Part shown: in pieces, positions 43,894 through 52,057 of the stretch
Position numbering within the stretch: the first letter of the stretch is position 1
Layout of the letters: every line of letters begins with the position of its first letter
Origin: Microcoleus sp036704825
GTDB taxonomy: Bacteria > Cyanobacteriota > Cyanobacteriia > Cyanobacteriales > Microcoleaceae
Direction: 5' to 3'
Assembly (NCBI GenBank): GCA_036704825.1
Contig: JAUBSN010000026.1
Span: forward strand, 21,814-85,813
Length of the DNA stretch: 64,000 nucleotides
Notes under the pieces: generated by a model
What the model was told of the DNA's origin: nothing
The model's input: the letters and a program-made list of their open reading frames with translations, nothing else
Database searches by the model: none
Translations under genes and position numbers: made by a program

Positions 43894-44344
43894 ATATATA
43901 GCCTTTTTCAGAAAAATGAGGTACAAGTTTAGATTTTAGATTTGAGATTTTAGATTGGGGGATTGAGGGATTGAGGAATTGTTAATTAATTAGTAAATAC
44001 CTCATCTTTATGAGAAGCGCTATACCAATTTAAGCGCACTCTACATTTAAAATCCATACAATTTGCAATGTTACAAATCGCTATGTTTAAATTATGCCTT
44101 AAGGTAGATTTAAGGTACTTGAAGAATAATGCGATCTGACAAAAACTAAATCGATCGATTTAATCGCACTGTACATTTAAAATCGCTTAAGTGTCATAAA
44201 TGTATCAAAAATAACTTTACTTACATAGATCTTAAGGTAGATTTAACCTATTTTAAGGATAATTATGAAACAAACTAAAAACTGAGTTAGTCAGTTGACG
44301 AAACTTCAGTGTTTTAACGTAGGTGTATTCAGGGTAAAGCTACT
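43894..44344. promoter_or_regulatory. Duplicated upstream region of the small ORF at 44345
   Basis: Two imperfect direct copies, about 131-133 bases apart. TTTAA[GT]CGCACT[CG]TACATTTAAAATC occurs at about 44029-44054 and 44159-44184, and CTTAAGGTAGATTTAA at 44098-44113 and 44231-44246. Within the second copy, TTAAGG / TTAACC / TTAAGG words follow each other at 10-11 base steps, resembling cyanobacterial Pho-box spacing. The left 60 bases contain GATTTTA simple repeats. Confidence 0.55.
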
Positions 44345-44560
44345 ATGACTTTGATCAGTAAAATTGTCCGCAAAGCTTTGGCAACAGGTTACTTAACGGT
44401 TGAGGCAGAAGAACAGTTGCGACAGCAGTTGCAAATGACCAAGTACGGTTTAGAAGATTTTGAGGCTTTTATTAATTTGCAAAAAGAGGTGATGGAGGGT
44501 AGGGTGAAACAGCAAGCTTTGGAATTGTTACGATCGCGCAAATGTTCTGCCACTGCTTGA
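44345..44560 (+). CDS. Small conserved-looking protein of unknown function
   Basis: A 71-residue hydrophilic helical protein (MTLISKIVRKALATGYLTVEAEEQL, then a Leu/Gln-rich helix, then MEGRVKQQALELLRSRK). No membrane segment. It lies alone, with an elaborate duplicated upstream region and a strong hairpin after it, which supports it being expressed. Small cyanobacterial proteins with a similar opening exist, but I cannot name a function. Confidence 0.65.
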   Translation: MTLISKIVRKALATGYLTVEAEEQLRQQLQMTKYGLEDFEAFINLQKEVMEGRVKQQALELLRSRKCSATA

Positions 44561-44568
44561 ATCCCCTT

Positions 44569-44606
44569 CGATCGACCTTTTGGAGAGAATAAGGTCGATC
44601 GGTCTT
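44569..44606 (+). terminator. Hairpin terminator after the 71-aa gene
   Basis: CGATCGACCTT (44569-44579) and AAGGTCGATCG (44591-44601) form an 11-bp perfect stem with an 11-base loop, eight bases after the stop; a short GTCTTTC follows. Confidence 0.6.
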
Positions 44607-44909
44607 TCGGGCGCGGGCTCTCGGGCCGACCCCACAACAAAATTCACTCTTCGCTTCACAGACCCGAAAGCCTGTTCATAAAAATTCCCCACCAATTTGT
44701 TCTCAAACTAACAATTAGAAAAGATTGAGTTCCCTTTCCCTTGACAAAACTACAATAATCCGCAATAATAGTAGATTGTCTGTCTAAATCCGGCTCGGAT
44801 CAGGTTAAGACATTCCAAAAGCTGGAAAGCAGTCAGCAGTCAAAAGTCCACAACGACCAACGATCGATGACTCATCAGCTACCTGTACGGCAATCTCAAC
44901 CACCATCCC
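44607..44909. other. Upstream region of rplU
   Basis: About 300 bases. TTGACA (44740-44745) is a -35-like hexamer, but a matching -10 at 17 bases is only weak (AATAAT near 44764). The leader down to ATG 44910 could hold an autogenous control structure, since ribosomal protein leaders often do, but no family is recognised. A short CAGTCAGCAGTC repeat sits at 44830. Confidence 0.35.
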
Positions 44910-45302
44910 ATGACTTACGCAATCATTGAAACCGGCGGCAAACAATTTCGGGTAGAACCAGGCCGCTTCTACGACATCGAACTGCTTCACGTTGAAGCTG
45001 AATCCAAAGTCACCATAGATAAAGTATTTCTGATCCAGCACGAAGGCGAGGTTCATATCGGTCAGCCTTTAGTAGAAAATGCCACAGTAGAAGGAACGGT
45101 TCTGCGGCATTTCCGGGGCCGCAAAGTCCTCGTCTACAAGATGAAGCCGAAAAAGAAAACTCGGAAGAAAAAAGGGCACCGTCAAGAAACAACTCGCTTT
45201 ATGATTGACTCCATTAGTGTCAACGGTACAGTATTGGCCGCCAGAGACTTAACTCAAGCAGTTGTCGAAACCCCCCAAACCGCCGAAACTGATTCAGAAT
45301 AA
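44910..45302 (+). CDS. rplU: Ribosomal protein bL21
   Basis: A 130-residue large-subunit ribosomal protein. MTYAIIETGGKQFRVEPGRF and the C-terminal KMKPKKKTRKKKGHRQ (the rRNA-binding L21 signature) are diagnostic. It has a short acidic, Thr-rich tail beyond the usual 103 residues, common in cyanobacteria. It is followed by rpmA after 27 bases, the widely conserved rplU-rpmA pair. Confidence 0.97.
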   Translation: MTYAIIETGGKQFRVEPGRFYDIELLHVEAESKVTIDKVFLIQHEGEVHIGQPLVENATVEGTVLRHFRGRKVLVYKMKPKKKTRKKKGHRQETTRFMIDSISVNGTVLAARDLTQAVVETPQTAETDSE

Positions 45303-45329
45303 AACACAGTAAATACAGTTGAGGATATT

Positions 45330-45629
45330 ATGGCCCACAAGAAAGGTACAGGCAGTACACGTAACGGACGCGACTCTAATTCTCAGCGTCTGGGCGTCAA
45401 AAAGTACGGCGGTCAAGTTGTCAAAGCTGGCAACATTTTGATCCGCCAACGCGGCACTAAAGTTCACCCCGGTAATAATGTTGGTATCGGCAGAGATGAC
45501 ACTTTGTTTGCTTTGGTTGATGGCGTGGTGACTTTTGAAAGAAAGGGCAAAACTCGCAAGAAAGTCAGCATTTATCCTGTTGTAGCAGCACCTGTAGCTG
45601 AACCCGTGGCTGAAGCTGTCGCTGTTTAG
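45330..45629 (+). CDS. rpmA: Ribosomal protein bL27
   Basis: A 99-residue large-subunit ribosomal protein located near the peptidyl-transferase centre. MAHKKGTGSTRNGRDSNSQRLGVK and KAGNILIRQRGTKVHPG are canonical. It starts directly at MAHKKG without the N-terminal pre-sequence some firmicutes have. The C terminus ends in an Ala/Val/Glu-Pro-rich tail. A GAGG site precedes the ATG. Confidence 0.97.
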   Translation: MAHKKGTGSTRNGRDSNSQRLGVKKYGGQVVKAGNILIRQRGTKVHPGNNVGIGRDDTLFALVDGVVTFERKGKTRKKVSIYPVVAAPVAEPVAEAVAV

Positions 45630-45660
45630 TTCCTCGTTCCTAGGTTCGGCAGATTCCTGA

Positions 45661-45820
45661 CAACTTAGCGTAGAACCGATAGTCCGACAGGGGTTGAAAC
45701 CCCTGCCTCAAAGCTAAAGTCCTCTGAAGAAGACTGAAGAACTTATTAGTCCTATGCAAGAGGACTTTAGCTATTAGCCCCGTGGAATTCATTCCCTGGC
45801 GGACTAGAGGCTTAATTTGT
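45661..45820. repeat. MITE-like palindromic element, copy 3
   Basis: It begins with GAACCGATAGTCCGACAGGG (about 45673-45692) and contains CCCTGCCTCAAAGCTAAAGT, AGTCCTCT-type arms and GGAATTCATTCCCTGGCGGAC (given as GGAATTC and ATTCCCTGG, 45784-45799). The right terminus (GACTAGAGGCTT) is decayed compared with copy 1. It lies between rpmA and thiS, which converge, and may act as a terminator for both. Confidence 0.8.
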
Positions 45821-45833
45821 CACCCATTTGTGG

Positions 45834-46046
45834 CTAGCCTCCTCCGACAATTGTGACAACTTCTAAGATGTCGCCCTCTTTGATGTGTGTGGTTTCCCAA
45901 AATTGTTTGTGCAGAATTTCCCCGTTGTATTCGACAGCTACCAAGCGCGGGTTTAATCCCAATTGTTTGAGTAATTCTGGTAGCGGTGTATCGATCGCAC
46001 AATTCCGAGTTTCTCCGTTAACTTGCAGCGCAATTTGATCGATCAT
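45834..46046 (-). CDS. thiS: ThiS sulfur carrier
   Basis: A 70-residue ubiquitin-fold protein whose C terminus is thiocarboxylated to donate sulfur to the thiazole ring of thiamine. The C-terminal VTIVGGG ends in one Gly more than the usual GG. The fold pattern LQVNGETRNC...LPELLKQLGLNPRLVAVEYNGEIL is typical. It precedes thiE's stop by 134 bases on the same strand, with a 26-bp inverted repeat between. Confidence 0.92.
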   Translation of the reverse strand: MIDQIALQVNGETRNCAIDTPLPELLKQLGLNPRLVAVEYNGEILHKQFWETTHIKEGDILEVVTIVGGG

Positions 46047-46107
46047 CAGTTGTTAGTTATTAATTATATCAAATCCGGTGGCATCGGTATTAATATTACC
46101 CACACTC

Positions 46108-46171
46108 AGGACACGGCAATGCCGTTTCCCTACAATTATATCCGGGTAGGGAAACGGCATTGCCGTGTCCT
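46108..46171. repeat. Perfect 26-bp inverted repeat between thiE and thiS
   Basis: The 26-base arm at 46108-46133 (AGGACACGGCAATGCCGT, continuing TTCCCTAC) is the exact reverse complement of 46146-46171, with a 12-base loop. Each arm contains its own smaller palindrome (ACGGCAATGCCGT). The same core occurs at 37004-37024. In an RNA made from either strand it would be a very stable hairpin. Confidence 0.9.
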
Positions 46172-46180
46172 CGTCGTTTA

Positions 46181-47263
46181 CTAAGTTTTCCCGTGCAAAG
46201 CTTTTTTAGCTTTCAGATTCTGCATCCGAATCAACTGCGAGATGAAAAACTGCGTCACTAAAGTAGGCTGTTCTGCTTCCATAATCGCGCGTACTGCGGC
46301 AACCCTTTGAGCTCCGGCATTCAATACTTCATCGAGGTTGTTGATATCAATTCCGCCGATCGCAAACCACGGAATCGGCGACTTAGTAGCAGCATACCGC
46401 ACATAATCCAAACCCGCCGCCTGTTTATCAGGTTTAGTAGGAGTGGAATAAACAGGCCCAACTCCAATATAATCTGCTCCCGCATCAACAGCTCGCTGCA
46501 TTTCCTCGCCATTAGTAGTCGAACAACCGATGATGCGTCCCGGGCCGAGCAACTTGCGCGCTTCCGCCACAGGCAAATCTTGCTGTCCTAAGTGTACGCC
46601 GTCGGCATCCGCTGCGATCGCCAAATCCACGCGATCGTTGAGAATCAGCAAAGCATCGTAGCGGTGACAAAGTTCGCACAACTGGCGCGCGTTGGCCAGC
46701 TTTGCGCCGTCGTCTGAGTTTTTGTCGCGGTACTGCACCAAAGTCAGTCCGCCTTGCAAAGCAGCTTCCACGACTCCCATCAAGTTGTCTCTCGGCGAAG
46801 TTACCAGGTATAACTGCGATCGGAGTAACTGCTGGTAGCGCCGGTAAGCCAGCAAATCGCTTTCGAGAGTATAAACCCGATAGCGCATCTGCTTGAAAGC
46901 CGCGCCCATATTGGGATCGTAAATTTTGCCATACTCTTCGAGTACCCGCAGAGCTTCTTCCACCCGAGAGAAATTCGCCTCCAGTAGCTGCTGAATGCTC
47001 GAACGCTGCTCTTCCTGCGGGTGAGTCAACTCCGTACCCGGATCGGCCGGCGTATCCCTAGCACTGCGAAGTTCTGCGACGTGCCAAGCAGCCAATTCTT
47101 GACGCAGTTGCTTGCACTCGCCAGCCAAATCGGCGCTGTTGAGACCAAACCTGCACCATTCTTCAATAATTCTCAACCCTTCGCGCGATCGATCTAAATT
47201 TGCATCTAAAATCCGGCAGAGGGCTGGCTGTGCCGGTAAAGTTCTGTTTTGTTTGTCGGTCAT
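46181..47263 (-). CDS. thiE: Thiamine-phosphate synthase with N-terminal ThiD2-like domain
   Basis: A 360-residue fusion typical of cyanobacteria. Residues about 1-145 form a helical ThiD2-like domain (LCRILDANLDRSREGLRIIEEWCRF, LLEANFSRVEEALRVLEEY). From about 148 the ThiE TIM barrel begins (LYLVTSPRDN), with QYRDKNSD, LLILNDRVDLAIAADADGVHLGQQDL, GCSTTN, YIGVGPVYSTPTK and FAIGGI. It joins the HMP-pyrophosphate and thiazole-phosphate moieties. No TPP riboswitch is recognisable in the 222 bases upstream. Confidence 0.93.
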   Translation of the reverse strand: MTDKQNRTLPAQPALCRILDANLDRSREGLRIIEEWCRFGLNSADLAGECKQLRQELAAWHVAELRSARDTPADPGTELTHPQEEQRSSIQQLLEANFSRVEEALRVLEEYGKIYDPNMGAAFKQMRYRVYTLESDLLAYRRYQQLLRSQLYLVTSPRDNLMGVVEAALQGGLTLVQYRDKNSDDGAKLANARQLCELCHRYDALLILNDRVDLAIAADADGVHLGQQDLPVAEARKLLGPGRIIGCSTTNGEEMQRAVDAGADYIGVGPVYSTPTKPDKQAAGLDYVRYAATKSPIPWFAIGGIDINNLDEVLNAGAQRVAAVRAIMEAEQPTLVTQFFISQLIRMQNLKAKKALHGKT

Positions 47264-47485
47264 TCAGAACCACCCTAATTATAATTAACCGTACCAGTCA
47301 AACCGCTATATTCTCCCACGCCCTCAAGATTGTGGCAAAGCAGGCGGCTTAATTTTGGCATAAACCAATGTAAATTAGACAATAATTTTTTAAGTTTTAT
47401 TGAATTTGATGAAAACAAAGCATAATAGATCAAACTTGATGAGAGTGGAATCGTTAAACTGCATACCACACTTCGGAGGAGAGCC

Positions 47486-49363
47486 GTGAGGTTAGCAGAA
47501 CAACACAAAAGATTAACAGCAGAAAACCCCAGCAGGCGGGTGAAATCAAAGTTCGATCGCCAAAACCCGACACCGAAATCGGGAAGCGGAACTCGGATCG
47601 CAAATCAGTGGGGTTTATTTATGCTCCTAAATTCTCAATATAGCGAGTGCAAAGAAAAGCGATCGCAAAAATCTTGTTTGAGTTCTTGCCTTTTGCTCGT
47701 TTTTGCGATGACCGCCCTTTGCAACCCTCAACCGTCAGTTATCGCTGCCGGGATACCGGGAGTGCAGCTACTTTCTCAGACGCTGCAGAGCGACCTTAAC
47801 ATACTCTACGTCAGTTCGACGGGCGGCAGCGACACAGGAGGCAACGGCAGCGATCGAGCTCCGTTCAAAACCCTTACCTACGCCTTAAGCGTCGCCCCGC
47901 CCAAAACAGCGATTTTGCTAGCGCCCGGTACTTACAGCGAGCAAACCGGCGAAAAATTTCCATTAATGCTCAGGCCCAGCGTGACAGTTCAGGGAAATCC
48001 CAACACTCGCGGTCAGAATATTGTCATCAAAGGCGGAGGATACTTTATCAGTCCGACTTCGGCGGGTCAAAATATTGCGATTTTAGGCGCAGATGGGGCG
48101 GGACTCAGCGGGGTGACTGTGACGAATACCAACGATCGCGGTTACGCTTTGTGGATCGAATCGAGTTCTCCGACGGTTGTCAACAATACTTTTTCTGGCA
48201 GCACTCACGACGGCATTTCAGTAGTGGGTACTTCCAGGCCAACGATTGGCGGGAATGTTTTCTCGAAAAATGGAGCTAACGGCATCACGATTTTTGGAAA
48301 TTCCCAGCCGGAAGTTCGAGATAATGTGTTTGAAAATACGGGATTTGGGGTGAATGTAGCGCAGAACGCTTCGCCTCTGCTGATCGGCAACAAAATTACT
48401 CGCAATAAAGATGGCGTGGTGGTGCAAGCTAATGCTAGACCGGTGCTGCGTAACAATTATATCGAGAGTAATCGGCGGGACGGAATTGTGGCGATCGCGA
48501 GCTCTCTGCCGGATTTGGGAACTGCCGCCGAACCTGGGGGCAATGTCATTCGCAACAACGGCCAGTACGATGTCAACAATGCGGCTAAAGGTCAAGTAAT
48601 CCCAGCTTACGGCAATCAATTGTCGAGCAGCCGGACGACGGGATCGGTTGATGTGGCGGGAACTTTTACCCCTGGGCCAATGGGGGGAAGTGCTTTGCAG
48701 CTAAGAACCGATCGACCTCCCAGCATCGGCGGCCCAGACACTTCTCTCCCAGCTTACACTCCCGGGCGGCTAAGTCCCCCAGTTGCAAGAGCGCCACTTC
48801 CCCCCCCTGCGCCAGTTTCAAGGCAGCCGGTGCAAAATAGACCGACACCGCCAAGCGCTCAGTTGCAGCAAGAGCTTTCTGGGAGGAATGCCGCTGGTTC
48901 AGCGGTAGTCCAAGGGGCGATCGCAATTCCGGTGCCCGATCCGAATTATCGATCGGTTTCGGAAATTTCGGTACAGCAACCAATTATTCCTCCCAATTTT
49001 GATAGTTCGAGTTCGGTTTCTTCTGAGGGTAGATTGCCGGTTCCAGGCCGCAACATTCCGATCGGGAGGGGCGGTTATGTACCTGCTGCTTTAGGGGGGA
49101 ATTCTTTGCCGGATGCCGAGGATAATTCGCCGTCATTCGATCGACCGTCTGCTTTGGGTTTGCGCTATCGAGTTGTGGTGGATGCCAACAGTTGGGGCGA
49201 TCGACAAAAAATGCAATCCCTCGTTCCCGGTGCTTTTCGCTCTTTTTCCAGGGGACGACCGGTGATGCAAGCCGGTGCTTTTCGGGAACGCGAAAAAGCT
49301 GAAGAATTGCTACAAATGCTCAGCGCTAACGGTTTGAATGCCCGACTTGAGGACATTAAATGA
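47486..49363 (+). CDS. Secreted beta-helix (DUF1565-type) protein with SPOR domain
   Basis: A 625-residue protein starting at GTG 47486, supported by GGAGGAG six bases upstream. After a long polar N terminus a hydrophobic export signal lies at about residues 64-82 (SSCLLLVFAMTALC). Then DUF1565/parallel beta-helix: LYVSSTGGSDTGGNGSDRAPFKTLTYAL, followed by repeated NxF/NGI turns (about 180-340). A long Pro-rich linker (380-560) leads to a C-terminal SPOR-like domain (YRVVVDANSWGDRQ...QAGAFREREKAEELLQML), which should bind denuded peptidoglycan. Role in envelope or septal wall is inferred. Confidence 0.85.
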   Translation: MRLAEQHKRLTAENPSRRVKSKFDRQNPTPKSGSGTRIANQWGLFMLLNSQYSECKEKRSQKSCLSSCLLLVFAMTALCNPQPSVIAAGIPGVQLLSQTLQSDLNILYVSSTGGSDTGGNGSDRAPFKTLTYALSVAPPKTAILLAPGTYSEQTGEKFPLMLRPSVTVQGNPNTRGQNIVIKGGGYFISPTSAGQNIAILGADGAGLSGVTVTNTNDRGYALWIESSSPTVVNNTFSGSTHDGISVVGTSRPTIGGNVFSKNGANGITIFGNSQPEVRDNVFENTGFGVNVAQNASPLLIGNKITRNKDGVVVQANARPVLRNNYIESNRRDGIVAIASSLPDLGTAAEPGGNVIRNNGQYDVNNAAKGQVIPAYGNQLSSSRTTGSVDVAGTFTPGPMGGSALQLRTDRPPSIGGPDTSLPAYTPGRLSPPVARAPLPPPAPVSRQPVQNRPTPPSAQLQQELSGRNAAGSAVVQGAIAIPVPDPNYRSVSEISVQQPIIPPNFDSSSSVSSEGRLPVPGRNIPIGRGGYVPAALGGNSLPDAEDNSPSFDRPSALGLRYRVVVDANSWGDRQKMQSLVPGAFRSFSRGRPVMQAGAFREREKAEELLQMLSANGLNARLEDIK

Positions 49364-49524
49364 AATCCTCATTAAGTAGGTAAGCGGGATTAAACCGAGC
49401 TATGTAACAATATATAAACAGGGCTAACTTAGCCACGCTTAGGGAATGCGGATACTTTACAATCCTTAACATAAGTGTGTTTGACAGCGCCTACCTACTT
49501 AAAACCCGTCCTTTGTCTCTCCGT

Positions 49525-50313
49525 TTATACTGACTCTAAATGCAACGTTGCAGAAACTAATCGTGAGAACGCCCCATCAGCAGCATAGTGAGCAGCAAGA
49601 TACTGCAATTGATGGTCTGCTGTTCGTTGACCTACTGCAAGCTGAATCGGTCGATCGACATCAACGCTCTTAGCAAACATGGCAATCATGTTGCTGGGAA
49701 AAGAAACGATCTGGTGACTATCTGTGATTTTGTCAAAGGAGAGTTGAATCTCTTCTTCGGGTGAAATGCTGAGATCGCAAGTCATGGCGCGTTGCTTACC
49801 AATCCAATCTCCTGAAAATTCTGAGGACTCTAAGCTCAGCAATTGAGCAGAGAAACTTTCCAAATGTTCTCGAATTTGGGTAATGTGACTCAGATGACCA
49901 TTCTCTCCATAGATGATTGCGATGCTCGTTCGCCATTCTCGATCTCTGAAGAAAAGTTCTACACCACAGGCGTTGCCGGAAGCGAGTTTCTGTGACAAGA
50001 AAGCTAATGCACCCGCTTCAAACGCCAATGTTCGCATCGAAGACGCAGCCGGATGACTCACGCCATCCGGCTGGTTACAGGTTGCTCGATCGATCTGCCA
50101 GGTTGTCTCCTCAACATTGCCATCAGCACCAATATAGCGATTGGTATGAGTAATAGCGGTGTTGTCTGCATTCGATCGAAAACTTCTAATCACTTGCTTG
50201 CTCTTGATTAATTTGCGATCGGGAGAATACGTATTCCATTCCCCATACCAGGCAGTCTCATCAGTCGTATACTCACCGAAAAGACGGTTCCAATTTCTGT
50301 CTGAATTATTCAT
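49525..50313 (-). CDS. DUF3598-like lipocalin-type protein
   Basis: A 262-residue soluble protein. The start WNRLFGEYTTDETAWYGEW and later FSGDWIGKQRAMTC fit the DUF3598 pattern, two lipocalin-like beta-barrel halves each beginning with a GxW-like strand. An AGAGGAA ribosome site precedes ATG 50313. Families of this fold in cyanobacteria include bilin lyases, but I see no CpcS/CpcT signature, so no function is assigned. Confidence 0.7.
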   Translation of the reverse strand: MNNSDRNWNRLFGEYTTDETAWYGEWNTYSPDRKLIKSKQVIRSFRSNADNTAITHTNRYIGADGNVEETTWQIDRATCNQPDGVSHPAASSMRTLAFEAGALAFLSQKLASGNACGVELFFRDREWRTSIAIIYGENGHLSHITQIREHLESFSAQLLSLESSEFSGDWIGKQRAMTCDLSISPEEEIQLSFDKITDSHQIVSFPSNMIAMFAKSVDVDRPIQLAVGQRTADHQLQYLAAHYAADGAFSRLVSATLHLESV

Positions 50314-50895
50314 GAGCTTATTCCTCTATGAATCTCAACACAAAGACTGCTTGCTATTTCAAACATTTCAAAGTTTTAGGGCCTAGCATATCGGATGCCA
50401 GACCCTAAAAAGTTGGTAAATTAAGTTGATTCAAAAGGGTTTTTAGCTCTGCTGAGTTTCAGCAAACTACAACTAAGGTGGACTTTTTTGCAACTACTCT
50501 GCATACGAGCTAGCTATCAGCGGAGTCTATTCAGACTTCTGTGTTTGACTGTGCGATCGCAACTTTTGATTAATCAAATAGCCTCAAGCTATCTAAGAAA
50601 TCCCGATCGCAATGTCAACCTTTCCTTGCTAATAAGCTACACGGTTCAGGCGTTGCCTGCGAACTAGAGCCGATCGGGACAAATACTCTAATTCCAAATT
50701 TTTTATCCAAGTTTTTTGTGCTTCTTGGTTTTGCCCTTCATGTTTTTAAGTTAACACCAACTGCGCGCATAAAAACACTTTGTTTACCAAACTTGACACT
50801 TTTTGACGTGAAGAAATACTTCCCAAAGCAATTATTAACAATTTGTACGATCGCCCGACCGCACAACGTGCATAGTCGGCACTTTTGGCTTGCTG
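50314..50895. other. Intergenic region
   Basis: 580 bases between two minus-strand genes. A few CGATCG-type words and no convincing ORF, RNA gene or long palindrome. Composition is A+T rich. Confidence 0.5.
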
Positions 50896-51573
50896 TCAGC
50901 GCAGCAGAGCTTCCCAAGTTGCGCGGCCGACAATGCCGTCTGCAGGCAGTTGATATTGTCGCTGAGCCGCCTTGACAGCAGCTTGAGTTTGCGGGCCGAA
51001 CACGCCGTCAGCACTCGCGCGCAAAAATCCCTTGGCCCGCAGCCGTTCTTGCAAATCTCTGACTGCCGCCCCCCGCATTCGTCTTCTTAAAACGGGAAAA
51101 TTGGTTGGCTGCGCTTGGGGGTTAATCTCTGAGTTGTCGGCTGTTGCAGAAGCGTCCGCGACGGGGTTTTCGAGCGCGCTAGGAGTCGCAGGAAACAGCC
51201 TGTTCCAAGTATCTTGACCGACTATGGCGTCGGGAGGCAGACCTGCTGCTTCCTGGAACTGAGACACAGATCTAGCGGTGCTTTGTGAGAAAATCCCGTC
51301 TACAGTGTCAGCGTAAAAGCCCAATAATTTAAGAGCAGCTTGGAGTTCGATCACTTCTGAGCCGCGGCTGCCCAATTTGAGCGTGGGGCGGACGCGAGCA
51401 CCTGTTTGAGCGATCGGGCTGTTAATTTTACCTTGTTCGGAGGTAGGTAGCTGTGCTGCAACAGGAGTAGGGGCGATCGAGCCCATTGCCAATAAACCGC
51501 ACAAACTCCAGCCGAAGAGCAAACTCGGAACCTCGCGGGCGTCATTCCAGCTTGCTGTCAAGTTTTGGGACAT
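50896..51573 (-). CDS. Exported protein with two peptidoglycan-binding domains
   Basis: A 225-residue protein. The N terminus has a probable signal or anchor (residues about 17-38, PSLLFGWSLCGLLAMGSI). Two PG_binding_1 domains follow. The first is about 62-128 (KLGSRGSEVIELQAALKLLG, YADTVDGIFSQSTARSV, IVGQDTWNRL), the second about 160-225 (RGAAVRDLQERLRAKGFL, SADGVFGPQTQAAV, IVGRATWEALL). No catalytic domain is present. It probably tethers to the wall. Confidence 0.88.
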   Translation of the reverse strand: MSQNLTASWNDAREVPSLLFGWSLCGLLAMGSIAPTPVAAQLPTSEQGKINSPIAQTGARVRPTLKLGSRGSEVIELQAALKLLGFYADTVDGIFSQSTARSVSQFQEAAGLPPDAIVGQDTWNRLFPATPSALENPVADASATADNSEINPQAQPTNFPVLRRRMRGAAVRDLQERLRAKGFLRASADGVFGPQTQAAVKAAQRQYQLPADGIVGRATWEALLR

Positions 51574-52057
51574 TGAGAATTCGACCTCTGCAAAACTGGT
51601 AGCGATCGTACATCAAATCTGGAAAAATTGGGAATTTCGGCAACGAGCAATGTACGGAATGTAACGGATCGATGTTAAGCCCAGAAGTCAAGCGTGAAGT
51701 TCGGCAACGGATTGGCAAGGACAAATTTAACGGATGGGTTTTGAGCGAAGAAGTCAAGCGTGAAGATTTTCTGCCTCTCCCAATCTCCCCCTCTCCAATC
51801 TCCCCCTCTCCCAATCTCCCCCTCTCCCAATCTCCCCCTCTCCCACTCTCCCCCTCTCCCCCTCTCCCATCTCCCATCTCCCCCTCTCCCACTCTCCCAA
51901 TCTCCCCCTCTCCCATCTCCCCCTCTCCCCCTCTCCCCCTCTCCCCTTCCCTTTCCTAAAAATAATTTATCGCCTCAAATAGCTGCAATTGGCAAAAAAA
52001 CTGCTAGATTGCCCTACAGAAAACATTGAACCGCGTTCATTGGGCCCCAGCAACACC
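51574..52057. repeat. CCCCTCTCC minisatellite upstream of the SdrD-repeat gene
   Basis: At about 51770-51955 there is a pyrimidine-only stretch of CCCCTCTCC(A)ATCT units of 8-14 bases repeated more than a dozen times, strictly strand-asymmetric. The open frames read through it are simple repeats, not genes. A related short run occurs at 479-525. It ends about 30 bases before the possible TTG start (51989) of the next gene and about 100 bases before the ATG at 52058. Confidence 0.85.

Noticed and set aside
47264..47485. TPP riboswitch upstream of thiE
   Set aside because: I looked for the CTGAGA and related conserved words on the minus strand and found none.
51672..52029. Frames of 89-95 codons over the CCCCTCTCC tract
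   Set aside because: They encode Pro/Ser/Leu simple repeats only because the DNA is a minisatellite.
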